Below, one piece after another: positions 34,023-43,718 of a DNA stretch of 64,000 nt (its first letter is position 1; each line of letters starts with the position of its first letter). Both the position numbers and the translations under genes were made by a program. The DNA lies in assembly GCF_002210165.1 (NCBI RefSeq), contig NZ_AQQP01000015.1:1-64000 (forward strand), in the 5' to 3' direction. The notes under the pieces were generated by a model, which was not told the DNA's origin, searched no databases, and worked only from the letters and a program-made list of their open reading frames with translations. Source of the DNA: Phaeobacter sp. 22II1-1F12B (GTDB lineage Bacteria; Pseudomonadota; Alphaproteobacteria; Rhodobacterales; Rhodobacteraceae).

Positions 34023-35213
34023 ATGAAACTGTCGCATCGGATCACCCATATCAACGAAGGCGGTTCCGACGGGTGGGAGGTGTTCGACCGCGCCAAGCGG
34101 ATGATCGCGGATGGGATCGCGGTGACGCAGCTGACCATCGGCGAGCATGACATCCGCACCGATCCGACGATCCTTGCCGCAATGAATGCCTCGGCAACCG
34201 GAGGGCATACGGGCTATGCCTCGGTCCCCGGCATCCCCGGTCTGCGCGACGCGGTCGCGGCACGGGTCAGCGCACGCACCGGCGTGCCGACCCGGCGCGA
34301 AAACGTGCTGATCACGCCGGGCGGACAGGCGGGGCTTTTCATGGCGCATAACGCGGTCTGCAACCCGGGCGATGTCGCGCTTTTCGTCGATCCCTATTAC
34401 GCGACCTATCCCGGCACGATCCGCGCCGCCGGTGCGGTTGCGCGCCCGCTGCGCACCCATGCGCGGGACGCGTTTCTGCCGCAGGCGGAAGAGCTTGCAC
34501 AGCTGGCGAAAGGCGCGGTCTCGCTCCTGATCAATTCACCAAACAATCCGACCGGTGTGGTCTATGACCGCGAAACGCTGGAGGGCATCGCCGGGGTCTG
34601 CCGCGAACAGGATCTCTGGCTGGTCTCGGACGAGGTTTACGACACGCAGGTCTGGAAGGGCGAACATATCTCGCCGCGCGCGCTGCCCGGCATGGCCGAG
34701 CGCACGCTGGTCATCGGTTCCATGTCGAAAAGCCACGCGATGACCGGGTCGCGCTGCGGCTGGATCGTCGGCCCCGAAGAGGCGATTGCCGCGCTTGCCG
34801 ATCTGGCGGTTACCACCACCTATGGTGTTGCCGGTTTCGTCCAGGACGCCGCGCTTTTTGCGCTGAACGCCGGTGAGGATTTCGAGGAGCAGATCGCAGC
34901 CCCCTTCCGGCGACGCCACCTGCTGGCGCAGAAAGTGCTTGGCAACCAGCAGGTTGTTGGCCTTCTGCCCTCGGATGGCGCAATGTACCTTATGCTGGAC
35001 ATCCGCAGCACCGGGATGAGCGGCGAGGCTTTTGCCTATGCTCTACTGGAAGAAGAACGCATTGCCGTGATGCCCGGCGAAAGCTTTGGCAGCGCCGCCG
35101 CCGGTCATATCCGCGTCGCCATGACCATCGCCGATGCGGAGTTCGAGCAGGCGCTGAAACGGCTCTGCGATTTCGCCGCCACAATCCCCGGGCGCGAAAG
35201 CAAGCGCGCCTGA
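34023..35213 (+). CDS. Class I/II pyridoxal-phosphate aminotransferase
   Basis: A 396-residue fold-type I aminotransferase. The cofactor Lys lies in GSMSKSHAMTGSRCGW; LINSPNNPTGVVYDRE and VSDEVYDTQVW bind the PLP ring and phosphate. The start at 34023 removes 29 residues and has CGGAG before it. Substrate is not readable; it is a distant relative of the aminotransferase at 44865-46040. It appears monocistronic. Confidence 0.87.
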   Translation: MKLSHRITHINEGGSDGWEVFDRAKRMIADGIAVTQLTIGEHDIRTDPTILAAMNASATGGHTGYASVPGIPGLRDAVAARVSARTGVPTRRENVLITPGGQAGLFMAHNAVCNPGDVALFVDPYYATYPGTIRAAGAVARPLRTHARDAFLPQAEELAQLAKGAVSLLINSPNNPTGVVYDRETLEGIAGVCREQDLWLVSDEVYDTQVWKGEHISPRALPGMAERTLVIGSMSKSHAMTGSRCGWIVGPEEAIAALADLAVTTTYGVAGFVQDAALFALNAGEDFEEQIAAPFRRRHLLAQKVLGNQQVVGLLPSDGAMYLMLDIRSTGMSGEAFAYALLEEERIAVMPGESFGSAAAGHIRVAMTIADAEFEQALKRLCDFAATIPGRESKRA

Positions 35214-35333
35214 TTCTGCATGATCAAAGCGGTGTGGAAAAGGTGCCCTTACTGCCGTGTTAGGCGGAGGTTTGGAATGACCTGTTAGAGGCTGAAACGT
35301 CTGCTTACGTTCGCACGAAATTCTGTTGTCGCG

Positions 35334-35750
35334 TTATTCATCGCGCCCAGGTTCATTTCGGTCGCTGGAGAACAGCGCGATCTTGTTTCCCTGTGGGTCG
35401 CGAAGGTAGCCGACATAGAAGTGCGGGCCATATGAAGCACGGAAGCCAGGCCGCCCCTCGTCAGCCCCCCCTGCGGCCAGCGCGGCAGCGTGAAGCTCCC
35501 TCACCTGTTCTTGCGACCGGGCCTGAAAAGCCACCATTACGCCGTTCCCAGCCGACGCGGATTGCCCATTGAAGGGGGATTTCACGTAGAAATCTGGCTG
35601 AACAGAGGGCTGTCCCGGTTCTACAGGCATTATGTAGCTCAAGTCTCCATGATACTCCTCGAGTCCATAGCCAAGAACTGGCAGGAACGCCGAATAGAAG
35701 CGTTCGGCCTTCGCGATATCGTCTGCACCAACGGTGACATAGGCGATCAT
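35334..35750 (-). CDS. VOC-family protein
   Basis: A 138-residue glyoxalase-fold protein: TVGADDIAKAERFYSAFLPV at the front, VMVAFQARSQEQVRELHAAALAAGG in the middle and YVGYLRDPQGNKIALFSS at the end, with HFY and the terminal region giving possible metal ligands. The first ATG at 35750 is used; an upstream TTG (35777) would add nine residues. Its 5' side faces the structured RNA terminator about 150 bases away. Function unknown. Confidence 0.78.
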   Translation of the reverse strand: MIAYVTVGADDIAKAERFYSAFLPVLGYGLEEYHGDLSYIMPVEPGQPSVQPDFYVKSPFNGQSASAGNGVMVAFQARSQEQVRELHAAALAAGGADEGRPGFRASYGPHFYVGYLRDPQGNKIALFSSDRNEPGRDE

Positions 35751-35900
35751 AAAGTAGGGGCCTTTCAGGAGTTTCAACGATTCTTATGGTATAACTGAGC
35801 CGCTCGAAGTTAGCATATGCGTAAGCAGACATTGAAGTGACCGCAGCAAACAGCAGCTCTGCCAGTATAACCGACCTACGTCCCGCTCGAACACATAAGA

Positions 35901-35926
35901 AAAAACGGAGCGCCGAAGCGCTCCGT
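35901..35926 (-). terminator. Strong Rho-independent terminator with UUCG loop
   Basis: ACGGAGCGC-TTCG-GCGCTCCGT on the minus strand, followed directly by TTTTT and CTTATG. A 9-bp perfect stem with a stable tetraloop, the best terminator in this half of the window. It ends either nrdJ or the RNA between them. Confidence 0.9.
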
Positions 35927-36212
35927 ATAAGTTTCGCCGTTCAGGCTCATCTAGTTTACCGCCCGGTGTTTTTTGCCTGCGGCCTGAACGTCGTCAGGGG
36001 CGAGCGCACCCGCCCCGTGGAAAGGTGGGCAAGGACAATAGTCCGCCCCCACCCTATGTCGTCATGTCGTCGGGCCAGAAGTGAGGCCCGTCCGTGAGCT
36101 GAAGCTGCCCTCTGCAAAGGCCGCTTCGGTGGTTTCGTCGGGGTCCGGTCAGCGAGTGGCAGCCCGCGACCCCTGCGCGCCTGTTGGGGCGCGGTTTCGT
36201 GCCCTTTGCCGG
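35901..36212 (-). ncRNA. Candidate structured non-coding RNA (or long structured nrdJ 3' end)
   Basis: On the minus strand, between the nrdJ stop and a canonical terminator, several hairpins follow each other. GGGCC/GGCCC lies near 36080; GGTGGG-ggc-GGAC-TATT-GTCC-ttg-CCCACC lies near 36025-36055; GGGGCG/CGCCCC near 36000-36017. A perfect 9-bp pairing CGTTCAGGC/GCCTGAACG links 35982-35990 with 35938-35946 and encloses GCAAAAAACACC. The end is the terminator. I could not match it to tmRNA, RNase P RNA, 6S or SRP RNA from memory. The 5' end is unknown. Confidence 0.4.
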
Positions 36213-39200
36213 TTACGAGCAGCCGCTCGTCCCGCCGCAGGTGTTGCATTTCATGCAGGTGCCGTTGCGCACCAGCGTGTAGTTGCCACATTCGCCACAG
36301 GGGTCGCCCTCATAGCCCTGCATCTTGGCCTTAGCCCGCGCGTCCATCGACACGGTGCCGCTGGCGACGGCGGTGGTGGTCGATGTTGCAATCGTGGTGG
36401 TATCCGAGGTCATTGCCGCCATCGGTGCTGACGGTTCTGCAAAGCCTGCCAGCGCGCCGGGCATCTGGCCGCCGTTCAGCACGACCAGTTCCTGCGGCAG
36501 ACGCTTGCGCAGATAGCCTGTGGAGCTGATCTGTTTCAGCACTTCCAGCGATCGGCTGGCGGCGTTTTCGCTCATCTCCGAGATGTTCGACACGCCTTCT
36601 TCCTCGCCGCGGCCCACATCATCAAAAGCAGCACCTTGCGGTTTCACATGGGCGAGATCGGTCCGGTCAAGGTAAGACACGGCCAGTTCGCGGAACACGT
36701 AATCGAGGATCGAGGTCGCGTTCTTGATGCTGTCGTTGCCCTGCACCATCCCGGCGGGTTCGAACTTCGTAAAGGTAAAGGCGTCGACGAATTCCTCGAG
36801 CGGCACCCCGTATTGCAGGCCAACCGACACGGCGATGGCAAAGTTGTTCATCATCGCCCGGAAGCCAGCGCCTTCCTTGTGCATGTCGATGAAGATCTCG
36901 CCAAGGTTGCCGTCTTCGTATTCGCCGGTGCGCAGGTAGACCTTGTGCCCGCCGACAACCGCTTTTTGCGTGTAACCCTTGCGGCGCTGGGGCATCTTTT
37001 CGCGGTGCGAGCGGATGATTTCCTTGACCACGACCTTTTCGACGATCTTTTCGGCCAATACGGCGGCTTTTTCCTGCTGCGAACCGGATTCGAGCACTTC
37101 GGCGGCGTCTTCATCGTCTTCGACCAGCGCCGAGGCAAGCGGCTGGGACAGTTTCGAGCCATCGCGGTAAAGCGCGTTGGCCTTGACGCCCAGCGACCAG
37201 GACAATTCGTAGGCCTTCTGGCAATCCTCGATGGTAGCATCGTTGGGCATGTTGATCGTTTTCGAGATCGCGCCCGAGATGAAGGACTGCGCGGCGGCCA
37301 TCATGTGGATGTGGCTGTCGACGCTGAGGTAGCGGGTGCCCTTCTTGCCGCAAGGATTGGCACAGTCGAAGATCGCGTAATGCTCCTCCTTGAGGTGCGG
37401 TGCGCCCTCCAAGGTCATGGTGCCGCAGACATGGTCATTGGCCGCTTCGATATCCTTGCGGGAATAGCCGAGGTGGCGCAGCAGATCAAAGGACGGATCG
37501 TTCAATTTCGCAGCAGGAATGCCCAGCACATTGGTGCAGAACTCTTCGCCCAGCGTCCACTGGTTGAAGACAAAGCGGATGTCAAAGGCGCTGGCAAGCG
37601 CGGCATCGACCTTGGCCAGTTCGTTTTCGCCGAAACCATGACCAGCCAGCGAGGTGTGATTGATCGCGGGCGCATTGCCGATGGAACCGTGGCCAACCGC
37701 GTAAGAGATGATCTCTTCGATCTCGGCCGATCCGTAGCCCAGCTTTTCAAGCGCAGCCGGAACCGAGCGGTTGATGATCTTGAAATAACCGCCACCGGCG
37801 AGCTTCTTGAACTTGACCAGCGCGAAATCGGGTTCGATGCCGGTGGTATCGCAGTCCATGACAAGGCCGATGGTGCCGGTGGGCGCGATCACAGTGGCCT
37901 GCGCGTTGCGATAGCCGTGCTTTTCACCCAGCGCCAGCGCCTCGTCCCAGACGGTGTGGGCCAGATCGAGCAGCTTGGCATCGGGGCAGTTCTTGTGATC
38001 CAGCGCGACAGGCTTGACCGCGAGGTCCTCGTAACCGGTGGTCTTGCCATAGGCAGCGTTGCGGTGGTTGCGGATCACGCGGAGCATGTGCTTGGCGTTA
38101 CGCTCATACCCGGCAAAGGCACCGAGTTCCGAGGCGATTTCCGCCGAGGTCGCATAGGCCACGCCGGTCATAATCGCGGTCAGGGCGCCGCAAAGGGCAC
38201 GGCCTTCGTCGCTGTCATAGCTGTGGCCCATGTTCATCAGCAGCCCGCCGATATTGGCATAGCCAAGACCCAGCGTGCGGAAGTCGTAGGAAAGCTGCGC
38301 GATCTCTTTCGAGGGGAACTGCGCCATCATCACCGAGACTTCGAGCGTCAGGGTCCAGAGCCGCGAGGCGTGCATGTAATCCGCCGCCTGGAATTCGCCG
38401 TCCTTGAGGAAGGTCAGCAGGTTCATCGAGGCCAGGTTGCAGGCCGTGTCGTCGAGGAACATGTATTCCGAACAGGGGTTTGAGCCGCGGATCTCACCGT
38501 CTGTCGGGCAAGTGTGCCATTCGTTGACCGTATCGTGGTACTGGATGCCCGGATCGGCACAGGCCCATGCGGCATGGCCGACCTGTTCCCACAGATCGCG
38601 CGCCTTGACGGTCTTGGAGACGGTGCCGTCGGTGCGGTTGATCAGCTCCCAGTCGGCGTCTTTCTTGACGGCGGTCAGAAAGGCATTGGTCACACGGATC
38701 GAGTTGTTGGAGTTCTGGCCGGAGACAGAGTTATAGGCTTCGGAATCCCAGTCGGTGTCATAGGTCGGGAATTCGATGCCGGTATGGCCCTGCTTGGCAT
38801 AATCCAGCACGCGCTTGATATACGTTTCAGGGATCGCGACTTTCTTGGCCTCGCGGATCGCCTCTTTCAGCGTGTTGTTGACCTTGGGATCATAGGCTTC
38901 GTCTTCGAGACCGTCCCAGGTTCCGATGGCCGCGAAAATACCGTTCAGCTTGGCCTCGTGCATCTTGGAGCCGGCCACGATGCTCGCGACCTTTTGCTCT
39001 TCGAGCACCTTCCAGTTGATGAAATCCTCGATATCCGGGTGATCCGCGTCGACGATGACCATCTTGGCCGCGCGGCGGGTGGTGCCACCGGATTTGATCG
39101 CCCCGGCTGCGCGGTCGCCAATCTTGAGAAAGCCCATCAGACCAGAGGACTTGCCGCCGCCCGAGAGCTTTTCGCCCTCGCCACGCAGATGGCTGAAGTT

Positions 39201-39875
39201 TGTGCCGGTGCCCGAGCCGTATTTGAACAGGCGCGCTTCACGCACCCAGAGATCCATGATCCCGCCGTCGTTCACCAGATCGTCCTGCACGCCCTGGATA
39301 AAGCAGGCATGCGGCTGCGGATGTTCATAGGAGGACTGCGATTTGGTCAGCTTGCCGGTCTTGTGGTCGACATAGTGGTGCCCCTGTGCGGGGCCGTCGA
39401 TGCCATAGGCCCAGTGCAGACCGGTGTTGAACCATTGCGGGCTGTTGGGCGCGGCCTTTTGCGTGGCCAGCATATAGCGCATCTCGTCGTAATAGGCGCG
39501 CGCGTCTTCCTCGGTCGTGAAGTAGCCGCCTTTCCAGCCCCAGTAGGTCCATGCCCCGGCGAGACGGTCGAACACCTGCTTGGAGGAGGATTCACCGCCC
39601 ATATCGGCGCCCTCTTCGGGAACCGAGCGCCAGAGGAATTCGGGAACACCCTTTTCCTTCACCTTCTTCAGCGCCGAGGGCACGCCTGCCTTGCGGAAGT
39701 ATTTCTGTGCGATGACGTCGCTGGCAACCTGGCTCCAGCTTGCGGGGATTTCGATGTCATCCTGACGAAAGACGGTCGTACCGTCCGGGTTGCGAATTTC
39801 AGACGTGGCGTGAATGAAATCGAGGCTCGCGTAGGCGTCCTGACCGGCTTTGGTAAATCGTCTTTCAATTTTCAT
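36213..39875 (-). CDS. nrdJ: Class II (adenosylcobalamin-dependent) ribonucleoside-diphosphate reductase
   Basis: A 1220-residue single-subunit ribonucleotide reductase that makes deoxyribonucleotides with B12 as the radical source, independent of oxygen. Recognisable parts are [14 protein letters not shown] near the N-terminus, [60 protein letters not shown], and the loop [20 protein letters not shown]. The TSCPD-like and zinc-ribbon C-terminus ends [28 protein letters not shown]-like with paired Cys for re-reduction. No nrdAB is in the window, so the cell probably depends on B12 here. A long region with possible DnaA-type sites lies upstream. Confidence 0.95.
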   Translation of the reverse strand: MKIERRFTKAGQDAYASLDFIHATSEIRNPDGTTVFRQDDIEIPASWSQVASDVIAQKYFRKAGVPSALKKVKEKGVPEFLWRSVPEEGADMGGESSSKQVFDRLAGAWTYWGWKGGYFTTEEDARAYYDEMRYMLATQKAAPNSPQWFNTGLHWAYGIDGPAQGHHYVDHKTGKLTKSQSSYEHPQPHACFIQGVQDDLVNDGGIMDLWVREARLFKYGSGTGTNFSHLRGEGEKLSGGGKSSGLMGFLKIGDRAAGAIKSGGTTRRAAKMVIVDADHPDIEDFINWKVLEEQKVASIVAGSKMHEAKLNGIFAAIGTWDGLEDEAYDPKVNNTLKEAIREAKKVAIPETYIKRVLDYAKQGHTGIEFPTYDTDWDSEAYNSVSGQNSNNSIRVTNAFLTAVKKDADWELINRTDGTVSKTVKARDLWEQVGHAAWACADPGIQYHDTVNEWHTCPTDGEIRGSNPCSEYMFLDDTACNLASMNLLTFLKDGEFQAADYMHASRLWTLTLEVSVMMAQFPSKEIAQLSYDFRTLGLGYANIGGLLMNMGHSYDSDEGRALCGALTAIMTGVAYATSAEIASELGAFAGYERNAKHMLRVIRNHRNAAYGKTTGYEDLAVKPVALDHKNCPDAKLLDLAHTVWDEALALGEKHGYRNAQATVIAPTGTIGLVMDCDTTGIEPDFALVKFKKLAGGGYFKIINRSVPAALEKLGYGSAEIEEIISYAVGHGSIGNAPAINHTSLAGHGFGENELAKVDAALASAFDIRFVFNQWTLGEEFCTNVLGIPAAKLNDPSFDLLRHLGYSRKDIEAANDHVCGTMTLEGAPHLKEEHYAIFDCANPCGKKGTRYLSVDSHIHMMAAAQSFISGAISKTINMPNDATIEDCQKAYELSWSLGVKANALYRDGSKLSQPLASALVEDDEDAAEVLESGSQQEKAAVLAEKIVEKVVVKEIIRSHREKMPQRRKGYTQKAVVGGHKVYLRTGEYEDGNLGEIFIDMHKEGAGFRAMMNNFAIAVSVGLQYGVPLEEFVDAFTFTKFEPAGMVQGNDSIKNATSILDYVFRELAVSYLDRTDLAHVKPQGAAFDDVGRGEEEGVSNISEMSENAASRSLEVLKQISSTGYLRKRLPQELVVLNGGQMPGALAGFAEPSAPMAAMTSDTTTIATSTTTAVASGTVSMDARAKAKMQGYEGDPCGECGNYTLVRNGTCMKCNTCGGTSGCS

Positions 39876-40420
39876 ATCGCTGCCTCTGTTCTCAGCTTTG
39901 CCCCAATTTCAAAGGCCGGTAATCGGCCCCGCAAGCGCCCTGTCGTTGCAGACCGCCCGCATGCCACGGAGGGGAACGGCAAAACCTTTCCGTGCTGCCA
40001 AAGCAGGTACTTTTCGGCGCTAAGCCAGATTAGAAAGAATTTCAGTTTGTCCCTTCCTGAGCAGCGACCCTCTGGTTATTCCCACCAGATTTAGTGGTCA
40101 CCGCCCCGGCCAGCACAACTTGACGTAGGTTCCCGGCTAAAGCAAACGATTTTTGATTCTTTTTTGCCTTGACGCAGAGCGATGCAAGCGTCCTCTTGCA
40201 CGGCCCATGATTCATACACAGGCTTGCCCGCATTCGCACGGTTAAAGACGGATGAACGCCTGTCGGTTTTTGCCAGTAATTCAGTGGGTTTCGGCAGCTT
40301 TCCAAAGCAGCACCTAAATTAATCCACAACTTATCCGGTAGATTATCCCACGACTCTTGCGCGCGATGGGCTTAGGCTGAATTTGAGGATTCGCCACAAA
40401 TCCAGAGCAGGAAATTCCAT
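39876..40420. other. 545-base intergenic region between divergent nrdJ and a lipoprotein gene
   Basis: AT-richer than its surroundings. Contents: an 18-bp perfect inverted repeat TGCAAG-N6-CTTGCA (40183-40200); three near-DnaA-box 9-mers in one orientation at 11-12 base steps (TAATCCACA 40320, TTATCCGGT 40331, TTATCCCAC 40343). I see no NrdR box and no B12 riboswitch. A 95-residue minus-strand frame at 40042-40329 lacks a ribosome site and family features and is not accepted. Confidence 0.55.
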
Positions 40421-40894
40421 ATGCGCCCCTGGCACTTACTATCTGTAGTATTTTTAGGCGGATGCGTTACACAAGATGTAGCGCAAATCTCACATCGTGC
40501 GCGGTTCGCCGAGTATCCGGAGAATCTTTTGGAATCAGTCGAATCCGCCTGTTCGGAGCCATCCGACAGTTTTAGCCGCCCAGATGCCCAGACAATTGAA
40601 TGCCGGACTTATCTTGATCCGCAGGAAACAGCCGTGGCCATCATGGCTTATGAGGGAATTCTAGACGACCTGCCCCGGCTGGTTCTGCAATTCCATGTCG
40701 AACCGGACGAACCGGGTTACCTCGTGCAGTTTGACAGCTATCTGAACGTTCCGCAGAAAACCGGTGCGCCGCTGCGCGTATTCTACCGCAATCCGACAGT
40801 GACGCAGACGGTCAACAAGATCATGCGCGTCGCCGGAGGCGTACCCGAACCCATACCGGTGCCCGGCGCCGAGACCGCAGCCCCAAGCGAGTGA
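40421..40894 (+). CDS. Hypothetical lipoprotein
   Basis: A 157-residue protein of unknown function. A short signal ends in the lipobox LGGC (Cys at about residue 15), so the mature protein should be lipid-anchored in the periplasm. The remaining 140 residues contain two Cys (SACSEPSD, IECRTY), which could form a disulfide, and end in a Pro/Ala-rich tail. GAGCAGGAAATT precedes the ATG. No neighbour suggests a role. Confidence 0.78.
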   Translation: MRPWHLLSVVFLGGCVTQDVAQISHRARFAEYPENLLESVESACSEPSDSFSRPDAQTIECRTYLDPQETAVAIMAYEGILDDLPRLVLQFHVEPDEPGYLVQFDSYLNVPQKTGAPLRVFYRNPTVTQTVNKIMRVAGGVPEPIPVPGAETAAPSE

Positions 40895-40919
40895 TCGAAG
40901 ATATTGATTCTAGAGGAAA

Positions 40920-40996
40920 TGGTCGGGGCGGCGAGATTCGAACTCACGACCCCCTGTACCCAAAACAGGTGCGCTACCAGACTGCGCCACGCCCCG
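40920..40996 (-). tRNA. tRNA-Pro (anticodon UGG), CCA encoded
   Basis: A 77-base minus-strand cloverleaf: acceptor CGGGGCG with CGCCCCG, D-arm GCGCAGTCTGGTAGCGC, anticodon stem CCTGT/ACAGG with loop TTTGGGT, T-arm with GTTCGAATC, discriminator A and encoded CCA. Confidence 0.97.
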
Positions 40997-41039
40997 GACC
41001 ATGCGGCTGTCTAGACGGGACTGAAGGATTTGAAAACCC

Positions 41040-41504
41040 CTAACAGGGCCATACGGGGCTTGCCGAGGAAAAAACCGGATGTTGCATCTGGCTGCCCGGC
41101 TCGATTCCGTAGCGTTCGGCCAGCCCGCCGTTGATTTCGAGCACGGCGCGGACGTTTTCGCCCCCGTCAATCGCTGTCAGATCGCCGGGAATCGCTTTGT
41201 GATGAACATGGGTCACCAGCCCGTCAGAATCGACAAAGATCATGTCGAGCGGAATCAGTGTGTTCTTCATCCAGAAGGTCGCGCGGATCGGATCGGGGTA
41301 GATAAAGAGCATCCCCTTGTTCCGGCCCATCTGCTCAACGAACATCAGCCCCTTGGCGCGTTCGGCATTGTCATCGGCGATGTCGACGGTAAATGACAGC
41401 TCGCCCCAGTCGCCGCGCAGGCCAACGCGATCTTCACGACATTCCGCATGAAGCGAAGACGCCAGCGTGCAGGCCAGAAACAGCCCGCCCCATAGTCGAG
41501 GCAT
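41040..41504 (-). CDS. DUF192 secreted protein
   Basis: A 154-residue protein with an N-terminal signal (WGGLFLACTLASSLHA) and a DUF192 domain: ERAKGLMFVEQMGRNKGMLF, FWMKNTLIPLDMIFVDSDG and VLEINGGLAERYGIEPG are its standard blocks. The domain's function is unsettled. It follows the double cold-shock gene with a single base between stop and start (TAGGATG), so the two are co-translated. This pairing of csp and DUF192 is, as I recall, common in Rhodobacteraceae. Confidence 0.88.
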   Translation of the reverse strand: MPRLWGGLFLACTLASSLHAECREDRVGLRGDWGELSFTVDIADDNAERAKGLMFVEQMGRNKGMLFIYPDPIRATFWMKNTLIPLDMIFVDSDGLVTHVHHKAIPGDLTAIDGGENVRAVLEINGGLAERYGIEPGSQMQHPVFSSASPVWPC

Positions 41505-41505
41505 C

Positions 41506-42075
41506 CTAGTCTCCGGTCTTTGGATTTGCGACTTCCCAGGCGTGGACCTCGGCGGCCATGCGGCCCCGTTTGCCATCGATCACGCGGATGGCGAGGGCCT
41601 CGCCCGGCTGCAGATCGGACAGGCCCGACTGGCGCAGCACCTCTATGTGCAGAAAGATATCCTCGGGGTGGCCGAATATATTGGCAAAGCCAAATCCCTT
41701 GCCCTTATCGAACCATTTCACGCGGGCGGGTTCCAGCGGTCTTTGTTTCAGATCCTGCGGATCCATGTTCACAAAGTCGGTGAGAACCGGCGTATCATCC
41801 CGTTCGGGCGGCGTGATCGAAATGATCTCGACCGCCTGCACCCCGCGTTCGGTGCGGTGCGTAACGACCTCGATCCGTGCGCCGTCCGCGACCGAGCTTT
41901 GCCCGAAATTCCGCAAGACATTGACATGCAACAGGATATCGGGCCCGCCCTCATCCGAAACGACGAAGCCGAATCCTTTGGTGGGGTCAAACCACTTCAC
42001 CTGCCCGCGCACGTGATACATGCTGTTCAAGTCTTCCGCCAAAGGGGTCCTGCCATCTACACTATCACATTGCAT
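41506..42075 (-). CDS. Cold-shock protein with two CSD domains
   Basis: A 189-residue protein containing two cold-shock domains (about residues 20-85 and 118-182). Each has the RNP1 motif in the form KGFGF (VKWFDPTKGFGFVV and VKWFDKGKGFGFANI) and an RNP2-like stretch (DILLHVNVL, DIFLHIEVL). Such proteins bind single-stranded nucleic acid and act as RNA chaperones. An acidic, Pro-containing linker separates the domains. ATG at 42075 is used; ATG at 42021 would start directly before the first domain. The leader is strikingly AT-rich, as in cold-inducible mRNAs. Confidence 0.9.
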   Translation of the reverse strand: MQCDSVDGRTPLAEDLNSMYHVRGQVKWFDPTKGFGFVVSDEGGPDILLHVNVLRNFGQSSVADGARIEVVTHRTERGVQAVEIISITPPERDDTPVLTDFVNMDPQDLKQRPLEPARVKWFDKGKGFGFANIFGHPEDIFLHIEVLRQSGLSDLQPGEALAIRVIDGKRGRMAAEVHAWEVANPKTGD

Positions 42076-42078
42076 TAA

Positions 42079-42164
42079 ACACCTAACTGTCGGTTTTTGA
42101 CAGAATTATTCAAGATAAAAAAAGTCATTTATCTAAAAGTTCTAATATTTATATCATAAAGTCA
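42079..42164 (-). promoter_or_regulatory. Very AT-rich leader/promoter of the cold-shock gene
   Basis: Almost the whole 86-base gap between pdxH and the cold-shock gene is A/T, unlike the surrounding DNA, with repeated TTTAGA/TTTAT blocks. Close to the start, CTGTC and GACAG (42087-42091, 42099-42103) can form a small hairpin in the leader. Long structured AT-rich leaders are the thermosensing part of cold-shock mRNAs; here it is inference. Confidence 0.5.
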
Positions 42165-42770
42165 TCATGGGTTCAGCCGATTTATCACCCAATCTGCATC
42201 TGGATCGCTGCGACGCCAGCAAAATCGGTCATGAAGGCGGAATTGACCGTCAGCCCAGAATTCAATTTCTACGGGAACGAGCCTGAATCCGCCCCAAAAT
42301 GGCGGTCTTGAAGGATTCGGGCCCTGCTGTGCGGTGACCTTTGCGACCTCGGCCATGAGGGTCGCGCGGCTTGCCAACGGGCGCGACTGGCGCGACGCCC
42401 AGGCACCAAGACGGCTCTTGAGCGAGCGCGATTTGTAATAGGCGTCGGCCTGCGGACCGTCTTCGCGCGTGATCGTTCCGCGCACCCGAACCTGCCGGCG
42501 CAGAGATTTCCAGTGCATCACGAAAGCGGCCTTGCCGGCACTGTCCAGTTCCTGCGCCTTCTGGCTTTCGTAATTGGTGTAAAAGACGAAAGCGCCGGGT
42601 TCGACATCCTTGAGCAGAACCATACGCGCATTGGGCAGGCCGTCACTGTCGACCGTCGAAAGCGCGATGGCATTATGATCGTTGATCTCGCTTTCTTCGG
42701 CCTCGGCCATCCAGCGTTTCACGATCTCGAACGGGTCGTCCCCCGCAAAGATTCCGTCGCGATCACTCAT
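42165..42770 (-). CDS. pdxH: Pyridoxamine 5'-phosphate oxidase
   Basis: A 201-residue FMN enzyme oxidising pyridoxine and pyridoxamine phosphates to PLP. Family blocks: [46 protein letters not shown], and the C-terminal [15 protein letters not shown] with [11 protein letters not shown] at 42770 with GGATAAGG upstream is chosen; eight residues more are possible. PLP is the cofactor of the two aminotransferases in this window. The csp gene lies downstream across an AT-rich gap. Confidence 0.94.
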   Translation of the reverse strand: MSDRDGIFAGDDPFEIVKRWMAEAEESEINDHNAIALSTVDSDGLPNARMVLLKDVEPGAFVFYTNYESQKAQELDSAGKAAFVMHWKSLRRQVRVRGTITREDGPQADAYYKSRSLKSRLGAWASRQSRPLASRATLMAEVAKVTAQQGPNPSRPPFWGGFRLVPVEIEFWADGQFRLHDRFCWRRSDPDADWVINRLNP

Positions 42771-42901
42771 CCTTATCCAACCTTTCCCCGGCACAGTGCT
42801 GAGGGTGCCGCAGGGGCACCCGACTGTTTCATGTACTCTTGAAGCCTGTTTCGCCTTCGCCTAAAGGTCAGTCAATTGCGAAAATCAGGATGGAGTTCCT
42901 C

Positions 42902-43708
42902 ATGTCAAATCAATTGATGGTCGGCAAGCGCGGCCTGATCATGGGGCTCGCCAACGACAAGTCGATCGCCTGGGGAATTGCCAAGGCGCTGGCCGATGCC
43001 GGGGCCGAGCTTGCGTTTTCCTATCAGGGCGATGCGCTGAAAAAGCGTGTCGATCCGCTTGCTGAAAAAGTGGGCAGCAAAATCGTCCTGCCCTGCGATG
43101 TCAGCAGCGAAGAGTCCATCGACGCGCTGTTTGCCGGTCTGGCAGAGCATTGGGACAACATCGATTTCGTCGTTCACGCCATTGGTTTTTCCGACAAGAA
43201 CGAGCTGCGCGGTCGCTATGTCGACACCTCGCGCGCCAATTTCCAGATGAGCATGGATATATCGGTCTTCAGCTTTACCGCCGTCGTGAACCGCGCGGAA
43301 AAGATGATGAACGAAGGTGGTTCCTGCCTGACGCTGACTTATTACGGTGCCGAAAAGGTCATGCCGCATTACAACGTGATGGGTGTCGCCAAGGCTGCGC
43401 TTGAAGCGTCGGTGCGTTACCTGGCCGAAGATCTTGGCAAGGACGGCATCCGCGTCAACGCGATCTCTGCCGGTCCGATCAAGACGCTGGCCGCCAGCGG
43501 TATCGGCGATTTCCGCTATATCATGAAGTGGAACGAATATAACTCGCCGCTGCGTCGCAACGTGACCATCGACGATGTCGGTGGCTCGGCGCTGTACCTG
43601 CTTTCGGATCTCGGTGCCGGTGTCAGCGGTGAGGTTCTGCATGTGGATGCGGGCTATCACGCCGTCGGGATGAAAGCGGTCGACGCACCGGATATTTCGA
43701 CAGTCTGA
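42902..43708 (+). CDS. fabI: Enoyl-[acyl-carrier-protein] reductase (NADH) FabI
   Basis: A 268-residue short-chain dehydrogenase doing the last reduction in fatty acid elongation. The FabI-specific NADH loop is GLANDKSIAWGIAKAL. The catalytic Tyr/Lys spacing of six is in HYNVMGVAKAALEAS, with the second Tyr in LTYYGAEK. GPIKTLAASGIGDF is the substrate-loop region. Start at 42902 has GGAG six bases before it. It is the target of triclosan-type inhibitors. Confidence 0.95.
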   Translation: MSNQLMVGKRGLIMGLANDKSIAWGIAKALADAGAELAFSYQGDALKKRVDPLAEKVGSKIVLPCDVSSEESIDALFAGLAEHWDNIDFVVHAIGFSDKNELRGRYVDTSRANFQMSMDISVFSFTAVVNRAEKMMNEGGSCLTLTYYGAEKVMPHYNVMGVAKAALEASVRYLAEDLGKDGIRVNAISAGPIKTLAASGIGDFRYIMKWNEYNSPLRRNVTIDDVGGSALYLLSDLGAGVSGEVLHVDAGYHAVGMKAVDAPDISTV

Positions 43709-43718
43709 TCCTTCGGCG

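Larger units (their letters stand above)
35751..36212. other. 462-base gap between the VOC gene and nrdJ, mostly a candidate RNA
   Basis: The 35927-36212 part is rich in stable hairpins and ends in a strong minus-strand terminator (35901-35926); see the ncRNA entry. From 35751 to 35900 lies ordinary sequence which should carry the VOC gene promoter. No protein frame with a ribosome site was found on either strand. Confidence 0.5.

Noticed and set aside
35927-36212. tmRNA, RNase P RNA, 6S or SRP RNA in the structured region
   Set aside because: None of the universal sequence marks of these RNAs that I know (for example the RNase P GAGGAAAGTCC core or the SRP GGAAG loop region) is present on either strand.
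36636-38483. A 615-codon plus-strand open frame
   Set aside because: Lies wholly antisense to nrdJ, which has complete family motifs; long shadow frames are normal in GC-rich genes.
39876-40420. B12 riboswitch or NrdR box upstream of nrdJ
   Set aside because: I found neither the B12-box sequence nor an NrdR-type palindrome; class II enzymes do not require the riboswitch.
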